NCBI GenBank assembly: GCA_001600615.1
Contig: BCKK01000005.1
Location: forward strand, 310,001 to 374,000
Direction of reading: 5' to 3'
Length of the DNA: 64,000 bases
DNA from: Dioszegia crocea
Taxonomy: Eukaryota; Basidiomycota; Tremellomycetes; Tremellales; Bulleribasidiaceae
The number at the start of each line of letters is the position of its first letter. Positions within the stretch are counted from its first letter, which is position 1. Made by a program: the position numbers and the translations under genes. A model generated the notes under the pieces. The model ran no database searches. It was not told the DNA's origin and saw only the letters and a list, made by a program, of their open reading frames with translations. Below are positions 47,007 through 56,726 of the stretch, one piece after another.

Positions 47007-47412
47007 GGTGGGCGATGTGGATGTGGAGTGTGGGAGGGGGGCGGGTGGATGGGGCTATAGAGGTGTTGCATTGTTATGGCTTGATATAAGTAGGATGACC
47101 GTATCTATCTACGCGACGGCAAGCTATCAGTATCAGTGCAGCTGTTGTTGTTGGAAATTGGCTAGCCGTTGACGAGGCGGCCCCTGCCGCCGGTCAGCTC
47201 AAAGTGACGTAAGATAAGGTCGAGAATAGATTAGACCGCTCGGGTCCCCTCGGCTAACGCCGCCTCCACTTCCACTTTCCCACGGTGCACACGTCGAGGG
47301 CTTATGTAACATCTTGCCTTGACTCACCTGGACAGCGTACAGTGTCAATATTGATTTGATATCTTGCAACAACCACAGCGGTCCGTGTCCTAGCCCTGGC
47401 CCATCTTGCGTC
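47007..47412. promoter_or_regulatory. divergent promoter, serine dehydratase / MAU2
   Basis: A 406-bp spacer with TGACTCA at 47320-47326. This full Gcn4-type site is closer to MAU2 but in the shared region. No coding sequence. Confidence 0.35.
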
Positions 47413-49957
47413 ATGGACACAGCGGCCGCGCCCAATCTAGGCCGAAAGCGCTCACACGAGCCCCAGGCCGGTCCTTCGAATGCACCATGCCCAGACGTCG
47501 CTCACCTCAACGAGAGTGTCAAGCGACCCCGTCTCACACCTGATGGTGAAGACGCGCACTTGCCAAACACCCCAAATCCAGTCGATGAGCGGTATCATGT
47601 TTCAGATGCCGCACTCCTCTACCACACCGCTATATCAGCGCATAAATTGTCACAGCAACACCTCCAGCAAGCGTATATCCCCCCGTGGGTCAAAACACAG
47701 GCTGATAGGTCGTTCGATGCTGTCCCTCTCTATGCCGCCCAATCAGACAGCCCCGGTGCTGCCATCCTGGCCCACGATACGGATGCAGCCAAGAAGACTC
47801 TCGCTTTGCAATTGCTCGCCCTCGACTTGCTTTCGATAGGCCTCAAACGTCCTGATCTGTCGGATTCAGAGCGGGCTGCGTTCACCATTGAATTTGTGGT
47901 CATTGGGATGAAGGTACGGGAGGCGCTGCGCCATGCAACAAAGAAGGGAAAAGAGAGGGATACGGGGATCAAGGTGGCGGAAGATCGGTTGACTGAGGAC
48001 ATGCAGAAAGCTCTGGCTTCTGGGGTGAGTGCAATTTGTAAGGGACTGGCCCGTGCTGATCTTACAAGGTTTCTGCGTGTGAACGGAACTCTCAGCTTGT
48101 GCCAGCTCGGAAACAGCTAGAGTGGCTGAATGTGAAGCTCATTCTGATGGAGGTAAGTGCAATGTCGAATCTGGCTGACGGCAGAACCGAACACATGCTG
48201 CAAAACGTATCGCCAGGCAATATCTGGCACAATGTCAACAGTGAGTCTGGTGCACTGTAGAACTGACGATAGGCACGATCCAGCCCACAGATACGCTCTT
48301 TACTTCCTACTTCTTGATAAGGCCGCTTCGACGGATTGCGGAGAGGCATTGAGCTTGATCGTCGAGATTCAAGTGAGTCCCAAGATAGACAATCCTAACG
48401 CCAGACTATAGCCGTGGCGAGAAACCACCGGCACATCCTTCAGATACTCGCCTTGGCCCGAAGTCGCCTTTTATTCGCCTATAGACGATGGGACGCAATA
48501 CCTTCCTCTCTAGAAGAACTGGCGAAACTTCTCAATTGGTCAGAAGATAGCTGTACCTCTTCCCGCCTTTCCACCGAACCGGCTCCGTGGCACTCGAGTC
48601 TCACTGCGCACTACATCATCCTGCGCAGTCTCTGGGAAGGGCGGATAGGTCACGACGGCAAGGCGAGGGTGCTTTTGAAACGGCTATACATATTGATGGA
48701 CGAATCCGCGGAATCTGGATCAATGGAGCAATTCCGAATGACGGGAGGGATAGTGGAGGTGAGTCTTTGAGCGACTGAGCCTGATGGCTAGGTCAAAATC
48801 GACGAGCAGTTTTTGTATCTGCAGACGACACCTCCGAACGATTTGTACATCTTGACATTCCTGGCGACGGTCACTACTCGGCGAGACTTCATCGGACCCG
48901 CCCCGACGTGCAAGACTTTGATACACATCAAGGCTATGAGGGAATTCGAGCTCAAGGCGAGAAAGGATGACATGTGGGATGCAGGATGTGAGTCTGAAAG
49001 GGGGACTTGGCTAATGGCAGTCGGCTCGCAGCACGGATTAGCCGACGTGTGGCAATCGCAAGAGGGAGTGATCTTGCGGATGGCAGAGATTAGACTGGAA
49101 GAAGCGACTGCGATGTTGTTTCGCAGTGACTTTGTGGCCGCAGCGCAGGTGGGTGAAGGGATCGCTCATACTGATACATAGCTCCTTGACGAATTTGCGA
49201 TTTTTGCCCAAACGCACGAAATACTGGATCACCTTGGCCCACATCTCTGCCTGGTTCACGCCATGATGGCACAACTCCTCGGACACTACACAGCGGCGAC
49301 GCGATATTACCAAGCTGCTAAAGCCTTATTGGCAGACGGTAGCGAGTTGGGCCTTTTGATCGAGGCAAGTCTGCTAGGTGCGCAAGGATTGCTGCAAGGA
49401 GCGAAAGACGACCATAAGCGACAGTCTCAGGTCAAAGATATCGCGGCGAAGTGCAAGCGGACGTCGAGTATGGCTCTAAATACCATTGGACAGCTTCTTG
49501 CGGCGATGGCGGATGACAATCTGATGTCTGCAAAGTGAGTATCAGTCTCAGCCGTCACTGATGTACAGGAAAAAGATTGGAGGTGCCTACGACTTGTGTC
49601 AACAATCCAACAACAACCTGCTCCGAGCATTGATCTTTGCCTTCACTTCAACGACGCATTTGACGGGCAGCGAGGAACGGGTCCAGAAGCAGCTCGAGAC
49701 GGGTCTTGACATCGCTACTCTTCTGGGAGGTAAAGATCGGCCAGATCAGGTCGGGCAGCCTTTACTGGGCTTGTGGTTTGCAGTCAGATTGAAGAGTGAG
49801 TACTGGCACGACGGAGCTGATGGCAGAATTGCACCATCGCACGCAGGACCACTTGGCATTTAATATCGCACGATCAAAGGTGCAGAGGTATCAGCTGCGC
49901 TTGAATGAGGTAGTGGAGTATGGGAATCAGCGATATGCGAGTTTGCCCAAGGCATAG
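47413..49957 (+). CDS. MAU2: cohesin loading factor subunit Mau2/Scc4 (Ssl3)
   Basis: A TPR-like helical protein that, with Scc2/NIPBL, loads cohesin onto chromosomes. Eleven or so exons. The N-terminus is disordered with basic clusters (GRKRSHEPQ, VKRPRLTPDG). Helical repeats start at YHTAISAHKLSQQHLQQAY. Others are LALQLLALDLLSIGLKRPDL, ARKQLEWLNVKLILMEN, HRYALYFLLLDKAASTDCGE, LYILTFLATVTTRRDFIG, AHIL-type GHYTAATRYYQAAKALLAD, and NNNLLRALIFAFTSTTHLTG with LETGLDIATLLGGKD near the end. The last exon ends YGNQRYASLPKA with TAG at 49955-49957. The family call rests on the TPR layout and the last third, which follows the Cohesin_load pattern; sequence conservation in this family is low, so a different TPR protein is a lesser alternative. 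Confidence 0.65.
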
Positions 49958-50076
49958 GTTGTGCAAAAGTTGTATCTATTGACATGGATTTTCTAATCAC
50001 ACATGTCTGGCGGTGATTTCCAAGGTATAGATGCTACCGTTAACATTGATATAATCGTACAAGTCTGCCTAACTCC

Positions 50077-50571
50077 CTATCCCACCCTACATATGATCTC
50101 TCCCCCCAGACCAGCTCGCCACGCTTCCCATCCCTCTTTGTATGTCTCTATTCCCTTCCTACCCGCTGTCTTGTCCTCCGACACCCTCAACACCAACACC
50201 TCTCCCATTCCTAACCCAGCCACATTCTTCGCCCTCTTCCCCGTCAATATCCGCCCCAATTCCTCCCTGTCCACATGTATCCGCACACTAGGTTTGCTGA
50301 CCAGGTTCATACGCCGTAGGACCGGTACGCCATTCCGATGTTTGAGTCCGACCCATATACGCTTTGCGGGTGGTGCAAGGGATGTGAATTCGGTAGGAGA
50401 GGGATGTGTGGGTGTGCCGAGTGTGAGGTTGGATAGGAAGCCATGGCGTAGAAGTAGGGAGGTGATGGCTAGGGATGATTGGGAGTAAGGGAGTGATGTT
50501 TGAGATAGGAAGGCGCGGGAGGTGTTTAATAGATGGGAGCAGAGGCGGATGGGAAGGGTTGTGCGGGACAT
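50077..50571 (-). CDS. MRPS8: mitochondrial small ribosomal subunit protein uS8m
   Basis: A single-exon 164-residue protein starting MSRTTLPIRLCSHLLNTSRA. The frame is open farther upstream, but the extension lacks coding character and would overlap the promoter of the next gene. S8 features are seen: the N-terminal helix-strand unit (SLAITSLLLRHGFLSNLTL), KRIWVGLKHRNGVPVLRRMN, and the C-terminal half with SVRIHVDREELGRILTGK and GEVLVLRVSEDKTAGRKGIE, which is a fungal S8m pattern. It binds 12S-equivalent rRNA in the mitoribosome. It is head-to-head with another mitoribosomal gene, BOT1. Confidence 0.85.
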   Translation of the reverse strand: MSRTTLPIRLCSHLLNTSRAFLSQTSLPYSQSSLAITSLLLRHGFLSNLTLGTPTHPSPTEFTSLAPPAKRIWVGLKHRNGVPVLRRMNLVSKPSVRIHVDREELGRILTGKRAKNVAGLGMGEVLVLRVSEDKTAGRKGIETYKEGWEAWRAGLGGEIICRVG

Positions 50572-50863
50572 GGTGCGGGATTGTAATCTGAGCTTTGTCT
50601 GGGTGGTGTTCCGGTAGATGGGTGAACCGGCAAGTGTAACGAGAGGGCTTCGATGTGGTGTTTGGGATGGTATACGATGGCAGAAATCGACGATGTCTGA
50701 AGTGGACTGGAATTTTGAAACCTCTGCGGCCATGCACGCACGGGCTAAAAGTGCCACACTCCTCTCACGCGACAACCACCCAATTATAACTCCGCGGAAT
50801 GCCGATGGGCCAGTTGTATAAATTTCGATTCAGAGCCAATTTCAACCTTGCTGTACCCCCAAC
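50572..50863. promoter_or_regulatory. bidirectional promoter of two mitoribosomal protein genes
   Basis: A 292-bp spacer between the ATGs of MRPS8 (-) and BOT1 (+). No classical TATA; the BOT1 side has a weak TATAAATT (about 50817). A single regulatory region probably serves both. Confidence 0.45.
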
Positions 50864-52213
50864 ATGGTCTTCATTACTGCAGTGGCAGGTCCATCACGCT
50901 TGCCATGGCGAGCTCTAGCTACATCCCCTCTCATGTCCTCTTCTGTCCGTCGCAGGAACGCTACAACCGATGCAGCCCCTTCCGAGGATCAAGCCGTCGA
51001 GCCTATAGCCGAGACTGAGACTGAAGATAAGGACTCGAGGACTGCTCGGATCAAGGAGAAGCAGTTTTATGGCACCAAAGAAGGCTACCAGGCGTGGCTC
51101 AAGACTGGCGCGGCGAGCATGTTCTACGAGACCAACAAGGGTCAGAAGGCTCGCTGGCTGGAGCCTAATTTGGTGAGTGTGCTGTTCCCGCAGTCTCTAC
51201 GTCACTGACAATCAGCCGTACCCTACCAATCCCAGCTTTCGACCCCCACCACCCATCTCGAATGATCTTCAAAACACCATTTATCGCCAATTGAGACGAG
51301 GCCAGAAAACCGTTGGTCAGATCGCCGAGCAGTACAATATCAGCAAAGCCAGGATTGAAGCTATTCGAAAGCTCAAGCAGGTTGAAGATGAATTCAGACA
51401 TCAGGTGAGCTTCTACTCCTATCCCCTCACCAGTTCCGGCTCTCGTATGATGACAAAAAATATGACATAACCTTCGTTCTGAAGACATCTAAATTCATGG
51501 TTATAAACTTCTTCACTTTCTGAAATCTACCTCCAGTCTCTTTTGTGCATACAATCAGAACTACAGCTGACTTGACAGGTGATTATCATTTCCTCTTATC
51601 CTCCAATCCCCCTCACAGTGATGAACAAACATCGATTAGTCTTGAAGACTCCTACATGGTTAAAAAACTTACAATGCATGGCTTTCTGAATCCCATCCTC
51701 CCTTTACATGACAAGCAAACAAAACTTAGGCTAACGTCTTAGTCTATTCCCCTTCAACAAGCTTTCCACAACGGGATGGAACCTCTCCTTGGTGTCGAGC
51801 GCCCTACCCGGTCGGACGCTAAGAAGCAGTCGGTGCTCGATCGCGAGGCCGCTCAACAGCGCGAGGAAATCCCCGGTACGGCTATTGAGCGCGAGGAGGA
51901 AGAGCGACTGGATGCTGGGATCGGATCCGGCGGTGCCTTCGGGAATATGACCCAGCAGCAAAGAGCCGAGGGGATTGAACGGACCGTGTGGGAATTCAGG
52001 TCAGAAGAGATGGTCATGGCGGAGAGGGCAGCAGAGGCTAAGGCGGCGGCGGCTGTGGACACGGGCGCGGAGAAGAAGGTTGCTGAGCAAGAAGCTGCGC
52101 CCGAAACTCCTGATCAAATTCACGTCGAGGAGGTTAGTAAGAGGAAGGAGTTCCCAGTGAAGACGGTCAAGGCGGGTAAGACCAAGACAAGATTTGTAGA
52201 CACTTCTAGGTAG
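50864..52213 (+). CDS. BOT1: mitoribosomal small subunit protein mS45 / Bot1-type regulator
   Basis: Three exons. The start MVFITAVAGPSRLPWRALAT is an Arg-bearing mitochondrial presequence. Conserved parts: KEKQFYGTKEGYQAWLKTG; after the first intron, NPSFRPPPPISNDLQNTIYR; then RRGQKTVGQIAEQYNISKAR and IEAIRKLKQVEDEFRHQ, a helix-turn-helix-like unit typical of Bot1/mS45. The second intron is 338 nt (51405-51742), far longer than neighbours, and joins to SIPLQQAFHNGMEPLLGVE. The last exon has a Glu/Ala/Lys-rich tail. The acceptor at 51742 follows a CTAAC branch site and is the only one giving an in-frame, family-like junction. The long intron carries two C/D snoRNA candidates. The gene shares a bidirectional promoter with MRPS8. 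Confidence 0.82.
51447..51523 (+). ncRNA. intronic C/D box snoRNA candidate 1
   Basis: Lies inside the long BOT1 intron. Box C ATGATGA at 51447-51453, box D' CTGA at 51479-51482, box D CTGA at 51520-51523; 77 nt between outer boxes, a normal size. The 11 nt directly before box D (51509-51519, TTCTTCACTTT) are complementary to AAAGUGAAGAA, which I recall as part of the universally conserved large-subunit rRNA segment just upstream of GCGGGUAAACGGCGGGAG. The D+5 rule would methylate the U of AAAGU. The terminal stem is weak and the C' box degenerate, so this is a candidate. Confidence 0.55.
51618..51689 (+). ncRNA. intronic C/D box snoRNA candidate 2, double guide
   Basis: Same intron, 94 nt downstream of the first candidate. 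Box C GTGATGA at 51618-51624, variant box D' TTGA at 51642-51645, box D CTGA at 51686-51689; 72 nt. The guide before box D (51674-51684, ATGCATGGCTT) is complementary over 11 nt to AAGCCAUGCAU near the 5' end of 18S rRNA. The guide before D' (51632-51641, TCGATTAGTC) is complementary over 10 nt to GACUAAUCGA in 25S rRNA, the region I recall as the target of snR39/U51-type guides. Two independent rRNA matches beside the two boxes make this the stronger candidate. Confidence 0.62.
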
Positions 52214-52443
52214 ATAAGATAGCATGATGAAGCATTATACTGCACAGAACCCAGCGAGACATGAAGCAAGTGAAATTTTGAAAGCGGTCCGAGCGGCGGC
52301 GGAGAATTAAGCGCAGCACACGCCCCGACCCGGATGAGGATGGACTCCGGACGTGCCGCCCGTGGGCTTACGGAGAATCGTTTGCACCGCAGTCAGCATC
52401 AAAAAAGAAGTTTGTCTCCTTGCCTTGATGACATGTTTGTTGC

Positions 52444-54092
52444 ATGACAGCCTACCACTATCTACCGTCAGTGGATGTGGAGGGCGCGTACCCTCCATCC
52501 AGATGGATCGCTCCGCGCCGGGCAGACCACCGGACAATCATCCTCGCTGTCGTCGGCTCCCTTGCCGTCCTCCCCCTTCTTCACTTTGCCGTGCTTGGCG
52601 CCTTCCCATCTTCATCGTATGCCCTCTCACAACGTCCCCAAGTGCAAGGGACAGTACCCGCCATCGCTATCCCTCGCAACGATACATACTACAGAGACGC
52701 CTACCCTATCGGTACGATACTCAAGTACCTCGAGCTTGCGGAGCTAGAAATCTCCGACCGACAGCTGGGCACATGCGACGACAAACTCGGTCGAGGCCTG
52801 ATCGAGGCGTATCACCGGACGAGAATAGATTTTCTCTCTCCGCTGGCTTCAGGCGGATCAGAGATATCCTGTACGCAAGTCCAGCGCGACTCATTCTCTG
52901 ACTGGTGGCCTGTGCCCGCAGCCCCATGTCTGTCAACAAATCTTCGGGCGAATGATAGGGGCTACAAGAAGTATCACTCATCGATCACGGGGCAGGGAGA
53001 GAGCTTGAGGGATGAACTCAATGGGGAGACATTTGTGGGCTCACATTTGGAGGAATGGGATGATGAGGAATGCCAGGAGGAGATTGGGCGGACTTTGCTA
53101 GTCATCCCGAGGCAGGACGCGTGGAATCCGTAAGTGCCAGATCTGACCATGCTGACTTAGATTCCACGTAGCTGAGGATATGGTCACGACGCTTGTCTCT
53201 GCCCTAGTTGCTGTTCGTGCAAGACCCGAACTTGCCGAAAAGCCGATCCAAGTGGTGTTTGATGATGATTTTGGCCTGGAGGGTAATCACTTTACGGCGA
53301 TGTGGGACAGGGTCGGGGCCTGGCCGCCGAGACGGCTGAGTTTGGACCCTTGGGACCATACTTGCTGTGAGTTTAAGGCAGGACTCGGCTGATCTCAGTC
53401 GACACAGTCATTCACAGCGTCACGGCGGGAATGTCACTTCTCTCGGCGCAGGGCGTAGGCACAGCGTAAGTCTCGCTTTGGGACAAGCTGATATCAGACA
53501 TCAGTGCGCTTCGTCAATCACTTGGGCTGCTTCTCACTTCTATCGGTCCCTATTCGGCCTCACCCCAAACCCAAGAGGTCAAGCTATCAACATTTTATGG
53601 CTGTCCCGAGCCAAATTCGACAACTGGGCGATGGGCCAGAACAAATGGACACCCTGGCGAGATGCTCGACATATTTCCAACGAGAAGGAGGTACTCGCTC
53701 GTCTTCGCTCTGGGCTTGCAGGGATGGGTCGATTTGTTGACGAAAGTGCCACTCCGGGTCATTGGAATGAGGTCGCCCGTGAGCCGACCGTACGATTCGC
53801 CAGTCTCGACCCGTCGGTGCATTCGCTCGAAACCCAAATCCACATGGTCGGGCACGCGTCGGTTCTGATAGGACTACACGGCGGAGGGTTAGGGCTGTCG
53901 ATGTTTTTGCCTCCGGGGAATGCGGTGGTGCTGGAGCTTACGGTGGCCGAGACTTTCGGAAGTCGGCACTTTGAGACAATGTCGGCGCAGCTGGGGTTGG
54001 AATACGACATGATGTTGACGGAGAAGGAGGTGGATGCGGAGGCTTTGTGGGGCAAGGTGGAGACATGGGTGAAGCGAATCGCAGCAGGATGA
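52444..54092 (+). CDS. type II membrane glycosyltransferase, GT61 (DUF563) family
   Basis: A Golgi-type enzyme with a short cytosolic N-terminus and a signal anchor (IILAVVGSLAVLPLLHFAVL, residues about 31-50), then a lumenal stem with NDT. Introns at about 53131-53170, 53368-53398 and 53467-53496. The lumenal domain has RQDAWNP spliced to FHVAEDMVTTLVSALVAV (the family His), QVVFDDDFGLEGNHF, FDTVIHSVTAGMSLLSA, AINILWLSRAKFDN, and the GT61 signature QIHMVGHASVLIGLHGGGLG followed by SMFLPPGNAVVLEL. GT61 enzymes transfer xylose, arabinose or GlcNAc to glycans. In a capsule-forming yeast this one could act on protein O-glycans or capsule, but the donor sugar cannot be read from sequence. Confidence 0.78.
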
Positions 54093-54169
54093 GAGTTTCA
54101 GTAGCGACCGTTGTAATAGTGTGAGATTAGCATAGATACTACAACACGTAGAGAGTACATCGTCGCTGT

Positions 54170-55397
54170 CTAGTCGAAAGGTATAGGCTTGATGCCTGAC
54201 CGAGAGGTAGATTCTGCAAAGGCCGATGGCACTGTCATCAGCTTTGCCACATTTTGGCTCACCTGGTATCCCACAACAGTCCATCGTCCACCCAGTCTCT
54301 CCCTTGACATGTATATGGCCATGCGCATCCGGTTCGGGGACTGCTTCCTCTTCTAGCGCCTTCTTCAACTCTGGATCCTCCTCGGGAGTTGGGAAAGGCA
54401 ATATTGAGCCAAACAGCGCGTGCTGCATGACGGGCAGCTTCCCAAGCACCTCTGCCTGATACATCTTCATCATGCCCGAATTGACCTTATCCCAGGTCTT
54501 GACTACCGAGATATCGTCCAGCATGGGCGAATGCCAGCGCAGGGAGGCGGTCTTGATGGAATTGATGAAGGAGATGCAGGAGAGGTACATGTACTGGGTG
54601 GAGAAAGCCTCCAGGACTTCTGGGTCGTGTATACACTTGGGCTTGAGATGTTTGTGGCCTGCGTCAGCTCTTTCCACGTCAAACATACCCTTTAATTGGC
54701 CAGCACCCCAGAGAAAGGGGAGGAATTGGTAATCGTCCAACCCCCAGACTCCATGCGATCCAGCCGGTTCTAGCCAGTATGTCGATTGTAGGTAACGCAT
54801 GACCTGGATGTACTTCCAGAACACGCCAAGAACGAGGAACGAGTAGTCCTCGCGTTGTATCACGCCTAGTTTGACGAGGCATAACCTACACTCAGCTCGG
54901 TTTACTCGGTACTCACAACCAACAAAGGAAATTGAACTCCATCCCGCTTCCATAGTCCACTCTTTGCCTGTTCCCCCATGCTTCGGTGAAGTAGACTTGT
55001 ACTTCTGGGATGGCATCGTCCGGTATGAGGCCCTTATGCATCGATCCCGAGGCCTCGGTGACTTTGTCATAGAACGTCTTGAAGGCTGGATTACCAAATC
55101 TCGACAGCTTGTTGTCGACTGGCGGGGTATCATGTGCGATCTGCAGCACTTCATCTAAAATGTTGATGATGGGCTGAGTACGCTTTCGTCAGCTCAGAAT
55201 GGATCATGGCTTACTTGAGACGATTGGACATCGGCAATCTTCAACCCGACAATGGATTCATTCAACTCTTCGATGAATTGTGTGACTTCTTGGTATGTGT
55301 GAGAGCGCTTGAATGCGGCGAGATGGGCGGGCGTGAGAATATGTTTCATAGGCACTCGCGATGGGCCAGGAGCGCTTTGTACGTCTGTTGCGGACAT
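54170..55397 (-). CDS. PP2A phosphatase activator PTPA (Rrd family peptidyl-prolyl isomerase)
   Basis: Activates PP2A-like phosphatases by a prolyl isomerisation-linked mechanism. Exons begin MSATDVQSAPGPSRVPMKHI, then HTYQEVTQFIEELNESIVGL. Family motifs: NKLSRFGNPAFKTFYDKV, DYGSGMEFNFLCWLLCLVK (the GxGHE-type region, here GSGME), YWLEPAGSHGVWGLDDYQFL, PFLWGAGQLKG and WDKVNSGMMKMYQAEVLGKL. The C-terminal exon reads VPSAFAESTSRSGIKPIPFD with TAG at 54172-54170. Length matches the family. I cannot say whether it is the Rrd1 or Rrd2 orthologue. It is divergent from the esterase gene, with only 87 bp between the two preferred start codons. Confidence 0.9.
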
Positions 55398-55484
55398 GAT
55401 ATATGATTCGTAATGTGGATGTGGATGTCAAAGTCAGAATCTGAAACATCTCCGCTATCAACTGTACATCTGCCGCCAGCGGCC

Positions 55485-56378
55485 ATGCAGTACTTGAATG
55501 TCCTTCATGGGCTTTTGACTGTGGCGCTCTTCTACATTGCATTTCTGCATGTACCGAGCGTGCACAGAGAGCCGGCTTATCGAGATGCTTTGGTGTTATT
55601 CGTGAGTTGCAGGTGTCACCGAGCTTACCCCAGGGTGACAGTATCACCGAATCATTTGCCGCAGGATCACTCTCTCAACGTATGGCGGAACGTTACATCC
55701 GTGTGCTGGATGTTGTCAATAGGGGTTTCAGCGGATATAACACTCGACAGTGCGCCAAGTTGGAACAGCAGTGCTGATTTTAGGGCAATTCCGGTCTTAA
55801 AGGAATATCTCGCCGATCAAAAATTGCGACACGCCCCGCCCGTGCAACTGATGACAATCTGGTTTGGTACCAACGATGCGGTCCTCCCGAGCGGAAAGCA
55901 GCACGTACCCCTGGACGAATATAAGACGAACCTTAAGACGGTTGTGGAGATGGTCCAAACCCACAACCCCGAGACTAGAATCGTCTTTCTCACTCCCGGA
56001 CCGATGATCCCTAGAGGAAATCCCTACCGAAGCGTCGAGAGGCCTCTCGCATATGCTCAGGCATGTATAGAGGTGGCTGAGAAGCTCCGCCTTCCCTGCG
56101 TCAACGCATACGAGGCAATACTGGAGGCTGCAGAAGGCGATGATCGGGAACACCTGGCTCCCTTCTTATAGTAAGTCATCCACCTGCATTTGCTGATAGC
56201 AGCGATGGACTGCACTACACTCCTAAGGCATACCTTGCGGTGTTTGATCGCCTAGTCGCTGTCATCGACAAGGAGTACCCGGAATTGGGTACAGAGTATC
56301 TACGTCGGGAAAAGAGCGCAAGAGTGAGTTTTGCTCTTACTTCTCTTCTTTGCATTCACTGACGGCCAGCTGTGGTAA
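55485..56378 (+). CDS. IAH1: GDSL/SGNH hydrolase, isoamyl-acetate-esterase type, with N-terminal hydrophobic segment
   Basis: Preferred start ATG 55485 gives MQYLNVLHGLLTVALFYIAF, a hydrophobic leader absent from yeast Iah1; an in-frame ATG at 55413 would add 24 residues. SGNH blocks: block I LFGDSITE (junction of an intron ending at about 55653), VVNRGFSGYNTRQ (block II Gly), MTIWFGTNDAVLP (block III Asn) and YDGLHYTPKAYLAVFD (block V Asp/His, across an intron at about 56173-56203). A 34-nt intron at about 55752-55785 restores the frame after NTRQ. The last exon is two codons (LW) and TAA at 56376-56378. The leader could anchor it in the ER or target it for secretion. Substrate is presumably short esters; not certain. 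Confidence 0.82.
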
Positions 56379-56726
56379 CCATCTGTAAGGAACATAGGGG
56401 ATTTGTGAGAGCCTACGCCGCATCTAATATCATGGGATCTGGGATACCAGGCTTTGTGGGCTCTCTTGTGCACACCGATTGCGATTGAGAATTATGTGTC
56501 GTGTAAGCTACGCGATGTGGCATCGATGTGAGCGGATAGGCACCATGGGAGCGTCTGTTATACCTTTCATTCTTTCTGCTCTCTTTGGCCCTCCTGGCCA
56601 CCCGCTGTCTGCCTATATCTGTCCATGTCACTTCTGCCCAAAGGGGAAATTTGGTTCGTTTCAGATGTCGGATCTTGGTCGACGCGACGCGCTTCAAATG
56701 CCTCACCCATCTTGACATCATCCGCA
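56379..56726. other. intergenic spacer
   Basis: A 348-bp promoter-side spacer of the LIM gene. An in-frame ATG at 56625 could extend the LIM protein by 34 residues of non-conserved sequence. Nothing else seen. Confidence 0.35.

Noticed and set aside
51545..51742. 65-codon open frame inside the BOT1 intron
   Set aside because: It joins neither flanking exon in the family frame and contains the snoRNA candidate boxes; treated as intronic.
53889..55154. 421-codon minus-strand frame spanning the end of the GT61 gene and PTPA
   Set aside because: It runs through PTPA introns and across the antisense of the GT61 exon; only the parts in PTPA exons are coding.
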